39,048 bases of DNA from Gemmataceae bacterium. GTDB taxonomy: Bacteria > Planctomycetota > Planctomycetia > Gemmatales > Gemmataceae. This document shows, one piece after another, positions 23,512 through 32,553 of this stretch. How positions within the stretch are numbered: the stretch's first letter is position 1; each line of letters begins with the position of its first letter. The notes below the pieces were generated by a model. That model made no database searches. It worked only from the letters and a program-made list of their open reading frames with translations, and was not told the DNA's origin. The position numbers were made by a program, and so were the translations under genes. The stretch lies in assembly GCA_019636445.1 (NCBI GenBank), contig JAHBXO010000048.1:1-39048 (forward strand), in the 5' to 3' direction.

Positions 23512-25026
23512 TCAGCGGGTTCCCATCGACAACAATCCGACGAGCGCCGCACCACAAACGAGGGCGAGCGCCAACCAGATCCATCGACCACCGAGCAATC
23601 CCGGATGCGGGGCTGCCGACGGATTACGGAACAACCGATCGGCCTTCAGCGCCGTGCTCTGCCCGCGCGTGTTGTCGATTGGTTTTGGCTTTTCGGGAAC
23701 TTTCAATTCGACGACGATCGCCGGCGGCTTCGGTTTGCTGCGGACCTTCGGCGCCGGCGTCGCGGGGACCTCCTGCGGAATCCCCGGTCGCGCGGGCAGC
23801 GTTTCCTGCGCGGCGTTCGCCTTCGTCTGCTGCTGCGCCTGCGACGCCGGCAGTTTCGGGTTCGTGTCCGAGTGGAAGCGGATCGCCGAACCGCTCGCGG
23901 ACGCCTGCGAACCGGACCGGTCGACCATGTTCATGGACACCCAACCATTGAGGCTGATCCCCGATCGTGCCAGCGAGGCGCTCCCGGGCGACGGAAAATC
24001 CTCCTCGGTCGGCGGGACCGGCTTCACGAACGGCGCGAGCGCCTCGAGCAGATCCGTCGCGGTGCGGTAGCGGTCGTCGGGCTTCTTGGCGAGCAGGCGA
24101 TGGACGACGACGGCGAGGCCTTCGGGCACGGCGGGGTTCAACCCGCGGATCGGCGGTGCCGGCTTCGTCTGGTGCGCGATCAGCTTTTGCGACATCTTGT
24201 CCGAGGGGAACGGCGGCTGGCCGGTCAGCAGGTAGTACGCCGTGCAACCCAAGCTGTAGAGGTCGGCACGGCCGTCGACCTTCGAGCACTCGATCGCCTG
24301 CTCCGGGGCGAGGTAATCGGCAGTGCCGAGCATCTTCGCCCCTTCGCCGCGGGTCAGCGCGTCGTCGTCCAGTTCCGAGCGGACAAGGCCGAGGTCGACG
24401 ATGCGCACGACGCCGGAGCGGTCGAGCAGCAGGTTCGCGGGCTTGATGTCACGGTGAACGAGTTGGAAGCAGTGGATGGCTTCCAATCCGTTGGCGATCT
24501 GCCAGAGGTAGTGCGCGGCCCGGCCCGGTTCGAGCGGTCCACGCCGGGCGACCAGTTCGTGCAGGGTCGTGCCGTCGATGTACTCCATCACCAGGAACGA
24601 AACGTCGCCATCCATCTCCAGGTCGTAGGCGCGGACGATGTTCGGGTGTTCGACGGCGGCGGCGGCCTTCGCCTCGCGCTGGAATCGCTCGCGCGCGAAC
24701 TCGTTGTCGCAGCGGTCGGGCGGCAGCACCTTGATCGCCACGCGGCGTTTCATGGTCGCATGTTCGGCGAGGTAGACCTGACCCATGCCGCCCATGCCGA
24801 TCCGGTCCAGCAGTCGATACTTGCCAAGCACGAAACCCTTGTGCCGGCCCTTGAGCAGCTGTTCCGCCTGGAATGGGGTCAGCGTACCGTCGGCCTGGAG
24901 CTGACGAATGACGGCGGCCGGGTCGCTCTCCGCTTCGCACGACAACGCGTCCAGGCGATCCGAGGCCACCAACTGGCTCTTGCGAATGACTTCCAGAATA
25001 TCGGCGGTCGAGGTTGGTGCGGGCAT
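23512..25026 (-). CDS. Membrane-anchored Ser/Thr protein kinase
   Basis: A 504-residue Hanks-type kinase. An N-terminal helical region (about 8-60) with LQADGTLTPFQAEQLLKGRH is common in planctomycete kinases. Kinase domain (about 70-335): IGMGGMGQVYLAE glycine loop, VAIKVL (Lys 99), LVHRDIKPANLLLD (HRD 191-193), IVDLGLVR (DLG 211-213 in place of DFG) and YLAPEQ. A Pro/Lys-rich linker (about 340-480) leads to a single membrane segment near the C-terminus (IWLALALVCGAALVGLL, about 483-500), with almost nothing beyond it. The kinase should therefore sit on the cytoplasmic face without an external sensor domain. The ATG at 25026 is supported by the clean N-terminus; no good ribosome binding site is visible. 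The Memo-like gene follows. Confidence 0.92.
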   Translation of the reverse strand: MPAPTSTADILEVIRKSQLVASDRLDALSCEAESDPAAVIRQLQADGTLTPFQAEQLLKGRHKGFVLGKYRLLDRIGMGGMGQVYLAEHATMKRRVAIKVLPPDRCDNEFARERFQREAKAAAAVEHPNIVRAYDLEMDGDVSFLVMEYIDGTTLHELVARRGPLEPGRAAHYLWQIANGLEAIHCFQLVHRDIKPANLLLDRSGVVRIVDLGLVRSELDDDALTRGEGAKMLGTADYLAPEQAIECSKVDGRADLYSLGCTAYYLLTGQPPFPSDKMSQKLIAHQTKPAPPIRGLNPAVPEGLAVVVHRLLAKKPDDRYRTATDLLEALAPFVKPVPPTEEDFPSPGSASLARSGISLNGWVSMNMVDRSGSQASASGSAIRFHSDTNPKLPASQAQQQTKANAAQETLPARPGIPQEVPATPAPKVRSKPKPPAIVVELKVPEKPKPIDNTRGQSTALKADRLFRNPSAAPHPGLLGGRWIWLALALVCGAALVGLLSMGTR

Positions 25027-25489
25027 GGGAAAATCACAATTAGAGGCGGTCTATAAATGGCGGGCACTGGAAGTTAGTCCGCGATTCAGACGCGGGTGAA
25101 ACGGGATGTATGAAAAACCAGCGATGGGCCGGCGACCTGTCCGGCGTTCGGGCGCGCCGACGGGTTCGTGTTACCGCGGAACAACGATTTCACGATCTCA
25201 GTCGAATAGTCGGGTGCCAGTGAAAGGCGGATTGGTTGGCGTTTTCGACTTTCCCCGCGACCGCGCATTATCGTCAACGATCGTCCGGAACTCGTCGTGG
25301 CGGTTTCGGGAAGCCTCGCCCGTGGAGTGACTTGGAAATGATCGACCTCGATATTCCAAACGGGCGACGCGGGAAATACTCTCTAGCTTACGGTCTGCCG
25401 ATGAAGCCCCGTGTCCGGTCGGTCACACAGCGACCTCTCGTAAGCGGGAACGCAACCGGACCTTGATGGTTCCCCGAGGAGGCAACGGA
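25027..25489. other. Intergenic region between divergent genes, 463 bases
   Basis: The gap lies between the minus-strand kinase and the plus-strand DUF1080 gene and must hold both promoters. It is less GC-rich than its surroundings (for example around 25040-25065 and 25330-25400). Short open frames exist but have no convincing composition or start signals. I could not identify a reliable -35/-10 pair, riboswitch or inverted repeat. Confidence 0.5.
25476..25482 (+). promoter_or_regulatory. Strong ribosome binding site for the DUF1080 gene
   Basis: GAGGAGG lies seven bases before the ATG at 25490. It decides the start against the in-frame codon at 25463, which would place the site inside the coding region. 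Confidence 0.85.
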
Positions 25490-26236
25490 ATGACGGTTGC
25501 GTTACTATTCGCGATGTCGGCTCTGGGGGCCGGCTCCGATTTCCCGCCGGATCAGAGCAAGCTGCCGGTCACACCGCCGAAGGGCGCGACGGTCCTGCTC
25601 GACGACAAGGGGAACCACAAGTTCCTGAGCATGGCGGGCGGCGCGATCGACTGGCCGATCGAGAACGGCGTCATCACGTCGACCTCGAACAAGAAGAACC
25701 AGAACCACATCGTCTCGAAGCTGCACTTCAAGGACGCGGACATCCACGTGGAGTTCCTGCTGCCGGAGAAGGGGCCGGGGAACAGCGGCGTGTACATCCA
25801 CGGGAACTACGAGGTGCAGGTCTTCAACTCGTTCGGTAAGGAGAAGGTGACGCAGGACGATGCCGGCGCCGTATACGGGTTCTCACCTCCCCTTGTGAAC
25901 GCCTGCCGCAAGCCGGGGGAGTGGCAGGTCTTCGATATCCGCTACCGCGCCCCGCGGCGGGACGAAAAGGGTTCCATCGTCGAGAAGGGGACAATCACCG
26001 CATGGTACAACGGCCAGAAGGTGCAGGACGGCGCGACCTTCGGCGAGCCGAAGTCGACGTTCCATCCGTTCCGGTTCGGTAACACGCCGTACCTGGACGC
26101 GATCCGCGACCGGCAAAAGAAGACGATGACCGGACCGGTGTTCCTCCAGGACCACGGCAACCCGGTGAAGTTCCGCAATGTCTGGGTCGTGCCGGCGGAC
26201 GACAACGCCTTCGAGTACGAACCTGCGAAGAAGTGA
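25490..26236 (+). CDS. DUF1080 (3-keto-disaccharide hydrolase-like) protein, secreted
   Basis: A 248-residue protein with a short signal peptide (MTVALLFAMSALGAGS). The DUF1080 concanavalin-like fold is visible: GAIDWPIENGVITSTS, then HVEFLLPEKGPGNSGVYIHG, YEVQVFNSFG, GEWQVFDIRYRAPR, TAWYNGQKVQDGATF and GPVFLQDHGNPVKFRNVWV. Members of this family cleave or bind oxidised disaccharides in some species, and many planctomycete copies are uncharacterised. It would act in the periplasm on sugars, which fits the neighbouring sulfatases and the Gfo/Idh/MocA oxidoreductase, though the latter lies 12 kb away. The start is well supported by a GAGGAGG site. It is followed by a palindromic repeat cluster and then by the giant fusion gene on the same strand. 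Confidence 0.88.
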   Translation: MTVALLFAMSALGAGSDFPPDQSKLPVTPPKGATVLLDDKGNHKFLSMAGGAIDWPIENGVITSTSNKKNQNHIVSKLHFKDADIHVEFLLPEKGPGNSGVYIHGNYEVQVFNSFGKEKVTQDDAGAVYGFSPPLVNACRKPGEWQVFDIRYRAPRRDEKGSIVEKGTITAWYNGQKVQDGATFGEPKSTFHPFRFGNTPYLDAIRDRQKKTMTGPVFLQDHGNPVKFRNVWVVPADDNAFEYEPAKK

Positions 26237-26260
26237 ATCGGGAAGATGATGTTGGTTTTT

Positions 26261-26455
26261 GCCCCGAAGGGGCAACGGCGTGTAGCCACGGGTGGAGCGC
26301 AGCGGAACCCGTGGAGGTGAATACGGGTACACTCGCCCCGAAGGGGCGAAGGGGCGAAGGGACGATCCCCGCTCCCGCGACCCCTGCCGGGGTCGATTTG
26401 TTCGGTTTGACGACCACGGGTTCCGCTGCGCTCCACCCGCGGCCCCTCCGGGGCC
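26261..26455. repeat. Family C composite inverted repeat cluster
   Basis: Nested short palindromes make up most of this 195-base stretch in the 352-base gap: GCCCCGAAGGGGC (26261-26273 and again about 26335-26348), CCCCTGCCGGGG (26381-26392) and GGCCCCTCCGGGGCC (26441-26455). Two larger hairpins at 26286-26314 and 26414-26442 (each 29 bases, containing GGAGCGCAGCGGAAC or its complement) are inverted copies that differ at one base. Flanking sequence up to 26588 holds nothing else recognisable. Confidence 0.85.
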
Positions 26456-26588
26456 AAGAAGGATCGACTTCGGATTCTCGTTCTGGAAATTCGTTCGGGT
26501 GCTTCCATTGCGATGCTTGTAGCATCGGGTGCTGCGTCGAAGTTGGAACCACTCGAATCGCTTTCACTCCATCGCCATCGAGGCCGCC

Positions 26589-29500
26589 GTGAACCTCCCA
26601 CGAATACTTTCGTCGCTCCTCGTGTTCGCCGTCTACGGCTCGCTGCACGCCGACGATTCGCTGCTCACCGTTCATCGCCTGTTCGGCACCAACGAGTTCG
26701 CCACGGACCCGCTGCCGGCGCGGCAGTGGAGCAAAAAGACCTCGTCGTACTTCACTTTGGAGAAGGGCGAACTGGTTCGCAACGATCCGGCCACCGGCCA
26801 GAAGGATGTTGTCGTTCCGACGTCGGCGTTTACGCCGACGGGTGCGAAACAACCGCTGGCGGTCGACGCGTACGAACTTTCCGCCGATGAATCCAAAGTT
26901 CTGATCTTCACGAACAGCCAGCGCGTCTGGCGCCGGAACACCCGCGGCGACTACTGGGTGCTCGATGTGGGGGCGAAGACGCTGCGCAAGCTCGGCGGCG
27001 ATGCCACGCCGGCGTCGCTCATGTTCGCCACCTTCTCGCCCGACGGCACGCACGTCGCCTTCGTCCGCGACAACAACCTTTACGTCCAGCATCTCGCCAC
27101 CCTTGCGATCACGCCGCTGACCGCCGACGGATCGAAGACGATCATCAACGGCACGTCCGACTGGGTGAACGAGGAGGAGCTGGACCTGCGGAATTGCTTC
27201 CGTTGGAGTCCGGACAGCCAGCACGTTCTGTTCTGGCAGTTCGACACCACCGGCGTGCCGGAGTTCCACCTCGTCGATACCGTCGCCAGCAAGACGCCGA
27301 AGATCACCACGTTCGCCTATCCGAAAGTGGGCGAGAAGAACTCGGCGACCCGGCTCGGCATCGTCCCGGCTGCGGGAGGCAAGGCGCAGTGGATCGAGTT
27401 CCCCGGAGACCCGCGTGAGCACTACCTGCCCCACGCCGAATGGACGCCGGACGGCGCGAGCGTGCTGGTGCAGCGCTTCAACCGGCTGCAAACGGAGCTG
27501 ACGGTGTGGCGCGTCGATCCCGCCACGGGGAAAGGGAAAGCAGTCTTCACCGAGAAGGATTCCGCCTGGCTGGAGAACGAGAACCCCTTCCGCTGGCTCG
27601 ACGGCGGCAAGAGCTTCCTCTGGCTGAGCGAGCGTTCCGGCTGGCGGCACGCGTACCGCGTCTATCTCGATGGCTCCCCGACGGAATCGATCACGTCGGG
27701 CGACTTCGACGTGCTGGGAATCGAAGCGATCGATGAGAAGAATCACTGGTTGTACTTCGCGGCTTCCCCGGAAAACGCCACCCAACGGCACCTGTACCGT
27801 GCGAATCTCGTTGGTATCGGCGGCGCTTGGGAAGTGCTTACGGACGAGAAACGAGGCGGCTGGCATACGTACGACTTCTCACCCGATGCGAAGTGGGCCG
27901 TGCATACGTGGTCGAACTTCACGACCCCTCCGGTGGTGGAGTTGGTGCGCGCCGGCGAGAATACGCCCGCTCCTGTTCGCACGCTCGCCGACAATGCCAA
28001 GCTGCGGGAGAAACTGGCCGCATTGCGTCGACCCGCCATCGAATTCATCAAGGTGCCGATCGGCAATGGCGTGACGCTCGATGGATGGAGCATGAAGCCG
28101 GCGGCGATCGAGGAGAATGTCAAGCTGCCGCTGCTGATGCACGTCTATGGCGAGCCGCACGGGCAGACGGTGCGGGACGCGTGGCCCGGCCCGCGCGGGC
28201 TGTGGCACTGGATGCTCGCACAACAGGGGTTCGTGGTGGCGAGCGTCGACAACCGCGGCACGAACGTCCCGCGTGGTCGAGAGTGGCGGAAGTCCGTTCA
28301 CAAAAAGATCGGCATCGTCGCCCCCGGCGAGCAGGCCGCGGCCGTCCGCGAACTCTTGAAGCGCTGGCCGGAGGTCGATCCGACCCGCGTCGGTTCGTGG
28401 GGCTGGAGCGGCGGCGGCAGCATGAGCCTGAACGCGATCTTCCGCCACCCGGACCTCTACCGCACCGCCATCGCCGTGGCCCCCGTGGCCGATCAACGGC
28501 TCTACGACACGATCTACCAGGAACGCTACATGGGCCTGCCGACGGACAACGCCGCCGGCTACCGCGATGGATCGCCCATTACGCACGCCGTCAAGCTCCG
28601 CGGCAACCTGCTCCTCGTCCACGGCACCGGCGACGACAACTGCCACTATCAGGGTACCGAACGCCTGATGGAAGAACTGATCGCCATGGGGAAACGGTTC
28701 AGCGTGCTGCCGTACCCGAACCGGACCCACGCCATCCGCGAGGGACGGAACACCGACCAGCATCTCATGGAGGCGATGATGCGGTACCTGGTGGACAACC
28801 TGCAATCGCCGCACGCCCCGGCACCCGAACCGGTGTACGACACGCGCACGATCCGCGGCTGGACGGTCCACGTCAATCGCGTCCTGCTCGCCGCCGACGC
28901 CCGGCTCACAGCGAAGGCGATGGAGATCCTCGACAAGCAGCTCGCGGAGATCGTGAAGGTCGTGCCGAAGGCGGCGGTGGCGAAGCTGCAGGAAATCCCG
29001 CTCTATTTCAACCCGGAGTACCCCGGCGTGCGCCCGCTCGCCGAGTACCACCCCGGCGCGGGCTGGCTGCGTTCGCAGGGACGCGACCCCGCGATGGCGA
29101 AGGCGGTCGAGTTCCACAGCGTGCGCATCTTCGAGGCGGAAGCGAACCGGATGCCGAACGTGACCCTGCACGAACTGGCGCACGGCTACCACGACCGCGT
29201 CGTGGCGAAGGGGTTTGCCAACCCAGAGGTTGCCGCCGCGTACGCCCGCGCGAAGGAATCGGGGAAGTACGACAAGGTGGAGCGCCACCTCGGCAACGGC
29301 CGGCCGAACACCTTCGAAAAAGCCTACGCGATGACGAACCCGATGGAGTACTTCGCCGAGACGACCGAGGCGTTCTTCAGCCGGAACGATTTTTACCCGT
29401 TCAATCTCGACGAGCTGAAAAAACAGGACCCCAACATGGTCGAGGTGTTGGCGAAACTTTGGGGCGTGGAAAAGCTGCCCGTCCCGGCCGCCGCGCCGCC

Positions 29501-32500
29501 GACGCTTGCGCAACGGCTGTTGCAGGAATCGCCGGCGGAACTGGCGAAGGCGGCGCGGGCGCAGGGCGACGCCGGCCGCGGGGCGGTGCTGTTCTTCCAG
29601 CCGTTCCTCACCTGCGCCCGATGCCACGATCCGGAGCTCGGCACGAAACTCGGCCCCGACCTCGCCCAGGCCGGTAAGGAGGCGACCGCCGAGTACCTCA
29701 TCGAATCGGTGCTGGCACCGTCGAAGGTGCTCAAGAAAGGCTACGAACCGCTCACCGTCAGCATGACCGACGGGCGGACGATCACCGGTCAACTCGTCGG
29801 CGAGAAGGACGGCACGCTCACCCTGATCGACCCCGCCGGCGGCAAGACGATCGCGATTCCCACGGCCGACATCGAGAAGCGATCGACCGGTTCGGTGTCG
29901 CTCATGCCGGAGGGCTTGGCGAACATGCTGTCCGACCGCCAGCAGTTCCTCGACCTCGCGAAGTACCTGATCGAAGTCGCCGAGGGTGGGCCGACGCGGG
30001 CGAAGGAACTGCGCCCGGCGCAGACGGTGTTCGTTCTACCGGAGTACGAGAAGACGATCGACCACGCCGGTCTGATCCGCAAGCTCGACGACAAGGCGTT
30101 CCAGCGCGGCGAAGCGATCTACACCCGCGTCTGCGCCAACTGCCACGGCACGCACACCCAGCCCGGCTCGCTGCCCACGTCGCCGAAGTTCGCGTCCCAT
30201 ACCTTCAAGAACGGCAGCGACCCGCACAGCCTCTACCGTACGCTCACCCACGGCTACAACCTGATGGCCCCGCAGACGTGGATGGTGCCGCGCCAGAAGT
30301 ACGACGTGATCCACTACCTGCGCGAAGCGTACCTGAAGCCGCACAACCCGACGCAGTATTCACGCATCGACGATGCGTACCTCGCGAAGCTCCCGAAGGG
30401 CACGACCTTCGGCCCCGCGCCGGCGAGCGTCGATCCGTGGATGGCGATGGACTACGGCCCGAGCCTGATGAACACGTATGAGGTCGGCGGCCCGGGGCCG
30501 AACATCGCCTACAAGGGGATCGTGGTGCGGCTGGATTCGGGCAGTGGCGGCGTCTCGCGCGGCACGCGCTGGGCACTCTTCGACCACGATACGCTCCGCT
30601 TCGCCGCCGCGTGGACTGGCTCCGGATTCATCGACTGGAAGGGGATCCACTTCAACGGCCAGCACCAGGTGCATCCGAAACTCGTCGGCGAGCGGCACGT
30701 CGAGAACCCGGTCGGACCCGGATGGGCGAACCCGGCGACGGGGACTTTCGCCGACCCGCGCCCGAAAGGCCGCGACGGCCGGCCGTACGGTCCGCTCCCC
30801 CGCGAGTGGGCGCAGTTCAAAGGCACCTACGCCTACGGCGACCAGACGGTGATCGCCTTCACCGTCGGCGACGCGTCGATCCTGGAACTCGAAGGTGCGG
30901 AAGCGAACGGTGTTTTCACCCGTACGCTGGAAATCGGCAAGTCGTCTCACGACTTGCTCGCCCGCCTCGCGCCGGAGGGGGCCGCTGTCGCCGTGATTGG
31001 TGACAGCAAGGTGACCGTGGTGAAACGAGACGGCTTCCACGTGCTGGCCGTACCGGCCACTGCGACGCCCACGCTCGTGAAGGTATTGATGGCCAAGGGC
31101 GGGACGGAACTTGCTTCCTTCGCCAAGACGGCTCCGCGCGCCTTGAAGCCGCTGACCGAAGGCGGCCCGAAGCGATGGCCGGAGACGCTCACCACGACCG
31201 CGACCCTCGGCAAGAACACCGGCCCCTTTGCCGTCGATACCTTCGAGCTGCCCGTCCGCAACCCGTGGAACGCTCTCATCCGCCCGACCGGGTTCGACTT
31301 CCTCAACGACGGCAAGAGCCTAGCCGTCTGCACCTGGGACGGCGACGTGTGGCGCGTCGACGGAATCGAGAAACCGGATGCCGGGTTGACATGGCGGCGG
31401 ATCGCCTCCGGCCTGTTCCAGCCGCTCGGCCTGAAGGTCCGGGATGGGAGTATCTTCGTCTGCTGCCGCGACCAGATCGCCAAGCTCCACGACCGCAACG
31501 GCGACGGCGAGACCGACTTCGTCGAGTGCTTCAACAACGACCACCAGGTGACGGAGCACTTCCACGAGTTCGCGATGGGCCTGCAGACCGATGCGGACGG
31601 GAACTTCTACTACGCCAAGAGCGGCCGGCACGCCCTGCCCGCGCTCGTGCCGCACCACGGCACGCTGCTTAAGGTGAGCAAGGACGGCGCGAAGACCGAC
31701 ATCCTCGCCACCGGATTCCGCGCTGCCAACGGCGTCTGCCTGAACCCCGACGGCACCTTCTTCGTCACCGATCAGGAAGGATTCTGGACGCCCAAGAACC
31801 GCATCAACAAGGTCGAAGTCGGCGGCTTCTACGGCAATCTCTTCGGCTACACCGACATCACCGACACCGCCGACTCGGCCATGAAGCAACCGCTCTGCTG
31901 GATCACGAACGCCTTCGACCGCTCGCCGGCGGAACTGGTCTGGGTTCCCGAAAAAACGTGGGGGCCGCTTGCCGGCTCGCTCTTGAACACTTCCTACGGC
32001 ATGGGGCAGATCTTCGTCGTGCCTCACGAGACGGTGAACGGCCAGGCGCAGGGCGGGATGTGCGCCCTGCCGCTGCCGACGTTCCCCACCGGTGTGATGC
32101 GGCCGCGCTTCCACCCCACCGACGGCCACCTCTACGCCTGTGGCATGTTCGCCTGGGCCGGCAACGTCACCGTCCCCGGCGGATTCTACCGCGTGCGCTA
32201 CACCGGCCAGCCCGCCGACCTGCCCATTGGGTTGAAAGCCAAGACCGGCGCGGTGGAACTCACCTTCACCGACCCGCTCGACCCGAAGGCCGTGAATGCG
32301 AAGAGCTTCGACGTAAAGGTTTGGGGCTTGAATCGGACCAAGAATTACGGCTCGAAGCACATCGACGAGAAACCGCTCGCGCTGGCGAAGGCGACCCTTG
32401 CCGCCGACGGCAAGACCGTGCGGCTCGACCTGCCCGACCTCGCCCCGACCTGGTGCATGGAGATCCGCTACCGGCTGACCGGCGCCGACGGCCGACCGAT

Positions 32501-32543
32501 CGCGGGCACCATCCACAACACGATCCACGCGCTCGGGCGCTGA
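26589..32543 (+). CDS. Giant secreted fusion: S9 peptidase, HExxH domain, two c-heme motifs, DUF6797-like, propeller
   Basis: A single uninterrupted frame of 1,984 residues. Signal peptide: MNLPRILSSLLVFAVYGS. About 25-500: DPP-IV-type propeller (FSPDGTHVAFVRDNNLYVQH, WSPDSQHVLFWQFDTTGVPE). About 500-745: S9 alpha/beta hydrolase with GWSGGGS (Ser 607), HGTGDDN (Asp 682/683) and NRTHAIREG (His 714). About 760-960: HELAHGYHD (His 861, Glu 862, His 865) and a downstream EYFAETTEAFF helix, a gluzincin-like pattern. About 985-1115: planctomycete heme-binding domain, CARCH at 1009-1013 and SLMPEGLANML. About 1160-1230: second heme motif CANCH at 1182-1186. About 1235-1440: DUF6797-like. About 1540-1880: glucose/sorbosone dehydrogenase-like propeller. 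The start is GTG 26589, with GAGG nearby and a clean signal peptide. It should be periplasmic because both CxxCH motifs need the heme-attachment machinery there. The role is presumably oxidative and proteolytic degradation, but the substrate is unknown. Confidence 0.85.
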   Translation: MNLPRILSSLLVFAVYGSLHADDSLLTVHRLFGTNEFATDPLPARQWSKKTSSYFTLEKGELVRNDPATGQKDVVVPTSAFTPTGAKQPLAVDAYELSADESKVLIFTNSQRVWRRNTRGDYWVLDVGAKTLRKLGGDATPASLMFATFSPDGTHVAFVRDNNLYVQHLATLAITPLTADGSKTIINGTSDWVNEEELDLRNCFRWSPDSQHVLFWQFDTTGVPEFHLVDTVASKTPKITTFAYPKVGEKNSATRLGIVPAAGGKAQWIEFPGDPREHYLPHAEWTPDGASVLVQRFNRLQTELTVWRVDPATGKGKAVFTEKDSAWLENENPFRWLDGGKSFLWLSERSGWRHAYRVYLDGSPTESITSGDFDVLGIEAIDEKNHWLYFAASPENATQRHLYRANLVGIGGAWEVLTDEKRGGWHTYDFSPDAKWAVHTWSNFTTPPVVELVRAGENTPAPVRTLADNAKLREKLAALRRPAIEFIKVPIGNGVTLDGWSMKPAAIEENVKLPLLMHVYGEPHGQTVRDAWPGPRGLWHWMLAQQGFVVASVDNRGTNVPRGREWRKSVHKKIGIVAPGEQAAAVRELLKRWPEVDPTRVGSWGWSGGGSMSLNAIFRHPDLYRTAIAVAPVADQRLYDTIYQERYMGLPTDNAAGYRDGSPITHAVKLRGNLLLVHGTGDDNCHYQGTERLMEELIAMGKRFSVLPYPNRTHAIREGRNTDQHLMEAMMRYLVDNLQSPHAPAPEPVYDTRTIRGWTVHVNRVLLAADARLTAKAMEILDKQLAEIVKVVPKAAVAKLQEIPLYFNPEYPGVRPLAEYHPGAGWLRSQGRDPAMAKAVEFHSVRIFEAEANRMPNVTLHELAHGYHDRVVAKGFANPEVAAAYARAKESGKYDKVERHLGNGRPNTFEKAYAMTNPMEYFAETTEAFFSRNDFYPFNLDELKKQDPNMVEVLAKLWGVEKLPVPAAAPPTLAQRLLQESPAELAKAARAQGDAGRGAVLFFQPFLTCARCHDPELGTKLGPDLAQAGKEATAEYLIESVLAPSKVLKKGYEPLTVSMTDGRTITGQLVGEKDGTLTLIDPAGGKTIAIPTADIEKRSTGSVSLMPEGLANMLSDRQQFLDLAKYLIEVAEGGPTRAKELRPAQTVFVLPEYEKTIDHAGLIRKLDDKAFQRGEAIYTRVCANCHGTHTQPGSLPTSPKFASHTFKNGSDPHSLYRTLTHGYNLMAPQTWMVPRQKYDVIHYLREAYLKPHNPTQYSRIDDAYLAKLPKGTTFGPAPASVDPWMAMDYGPSLMNTYEVGGPGPNIAYKGIVVRLDSGSGGVSRGTRWALFDHDTLRFAAAWTGSGFIDWKGIHFNGQHQVHPKLVGERHVENPVGPGWANPATGTFADPRPKGRDGRPYGPLPREWAQFKGTYAYGDQTVIAFTVGDASILELEGAEANGVFTRTLEIGKSSHDLLARLAPEGAAVAVIGDSKVTVVKRDGFHVLAVPATATPTLVKVLMAKGGTELASFAKTAPRALKPLTEGGPKRWPETLTTTATLGKNTGPFAVDTFELPVRNPWNALIRPTGFDFLNDGKSLAVCTWDGDVWRVDGIEKPDAGLTWRRIASGLFQPLGLKVRDGSIFVCCRDQIAKLHDRNGDGETDFVECFNNDHQVTEHFHEFAMGLQTDADGNFYYAKSGRHALPALVPHHGTLLKVSKDGAKTDILATGFRAANGVCLNPDGTFFVTDQEGFWTPKNRINKVEVGGFYGNLFGYTDITDTADSAMKQPLCWITNAFDRSPAELVWVPEKTWGPLAGSLLNTSYGMGQIFVVPHETVNGQAQGGMCALPLPTFPTGVMRPRFHPTDGHLYACGMFAWAGNVTVPGGFYRVRYTGQPADLPIGLKAKTGAVELTFTDPLDPKAVNAKSFDVKVWGLNRTKNYGSKHIDEKPLALAKATLAADGKTVRLDLPDLAPTWCMEIRYRLTGADGRPIAGTIHNTIHALGR

Positions 32544-32553
32544 AACGCTTGCG

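Noticed and set aside
25106..25466. Two small plus-strand frames in the 463-base gap
   Set aside because: No ribosome binding site, no plausible composition; one runs into the DUF1080 leader.
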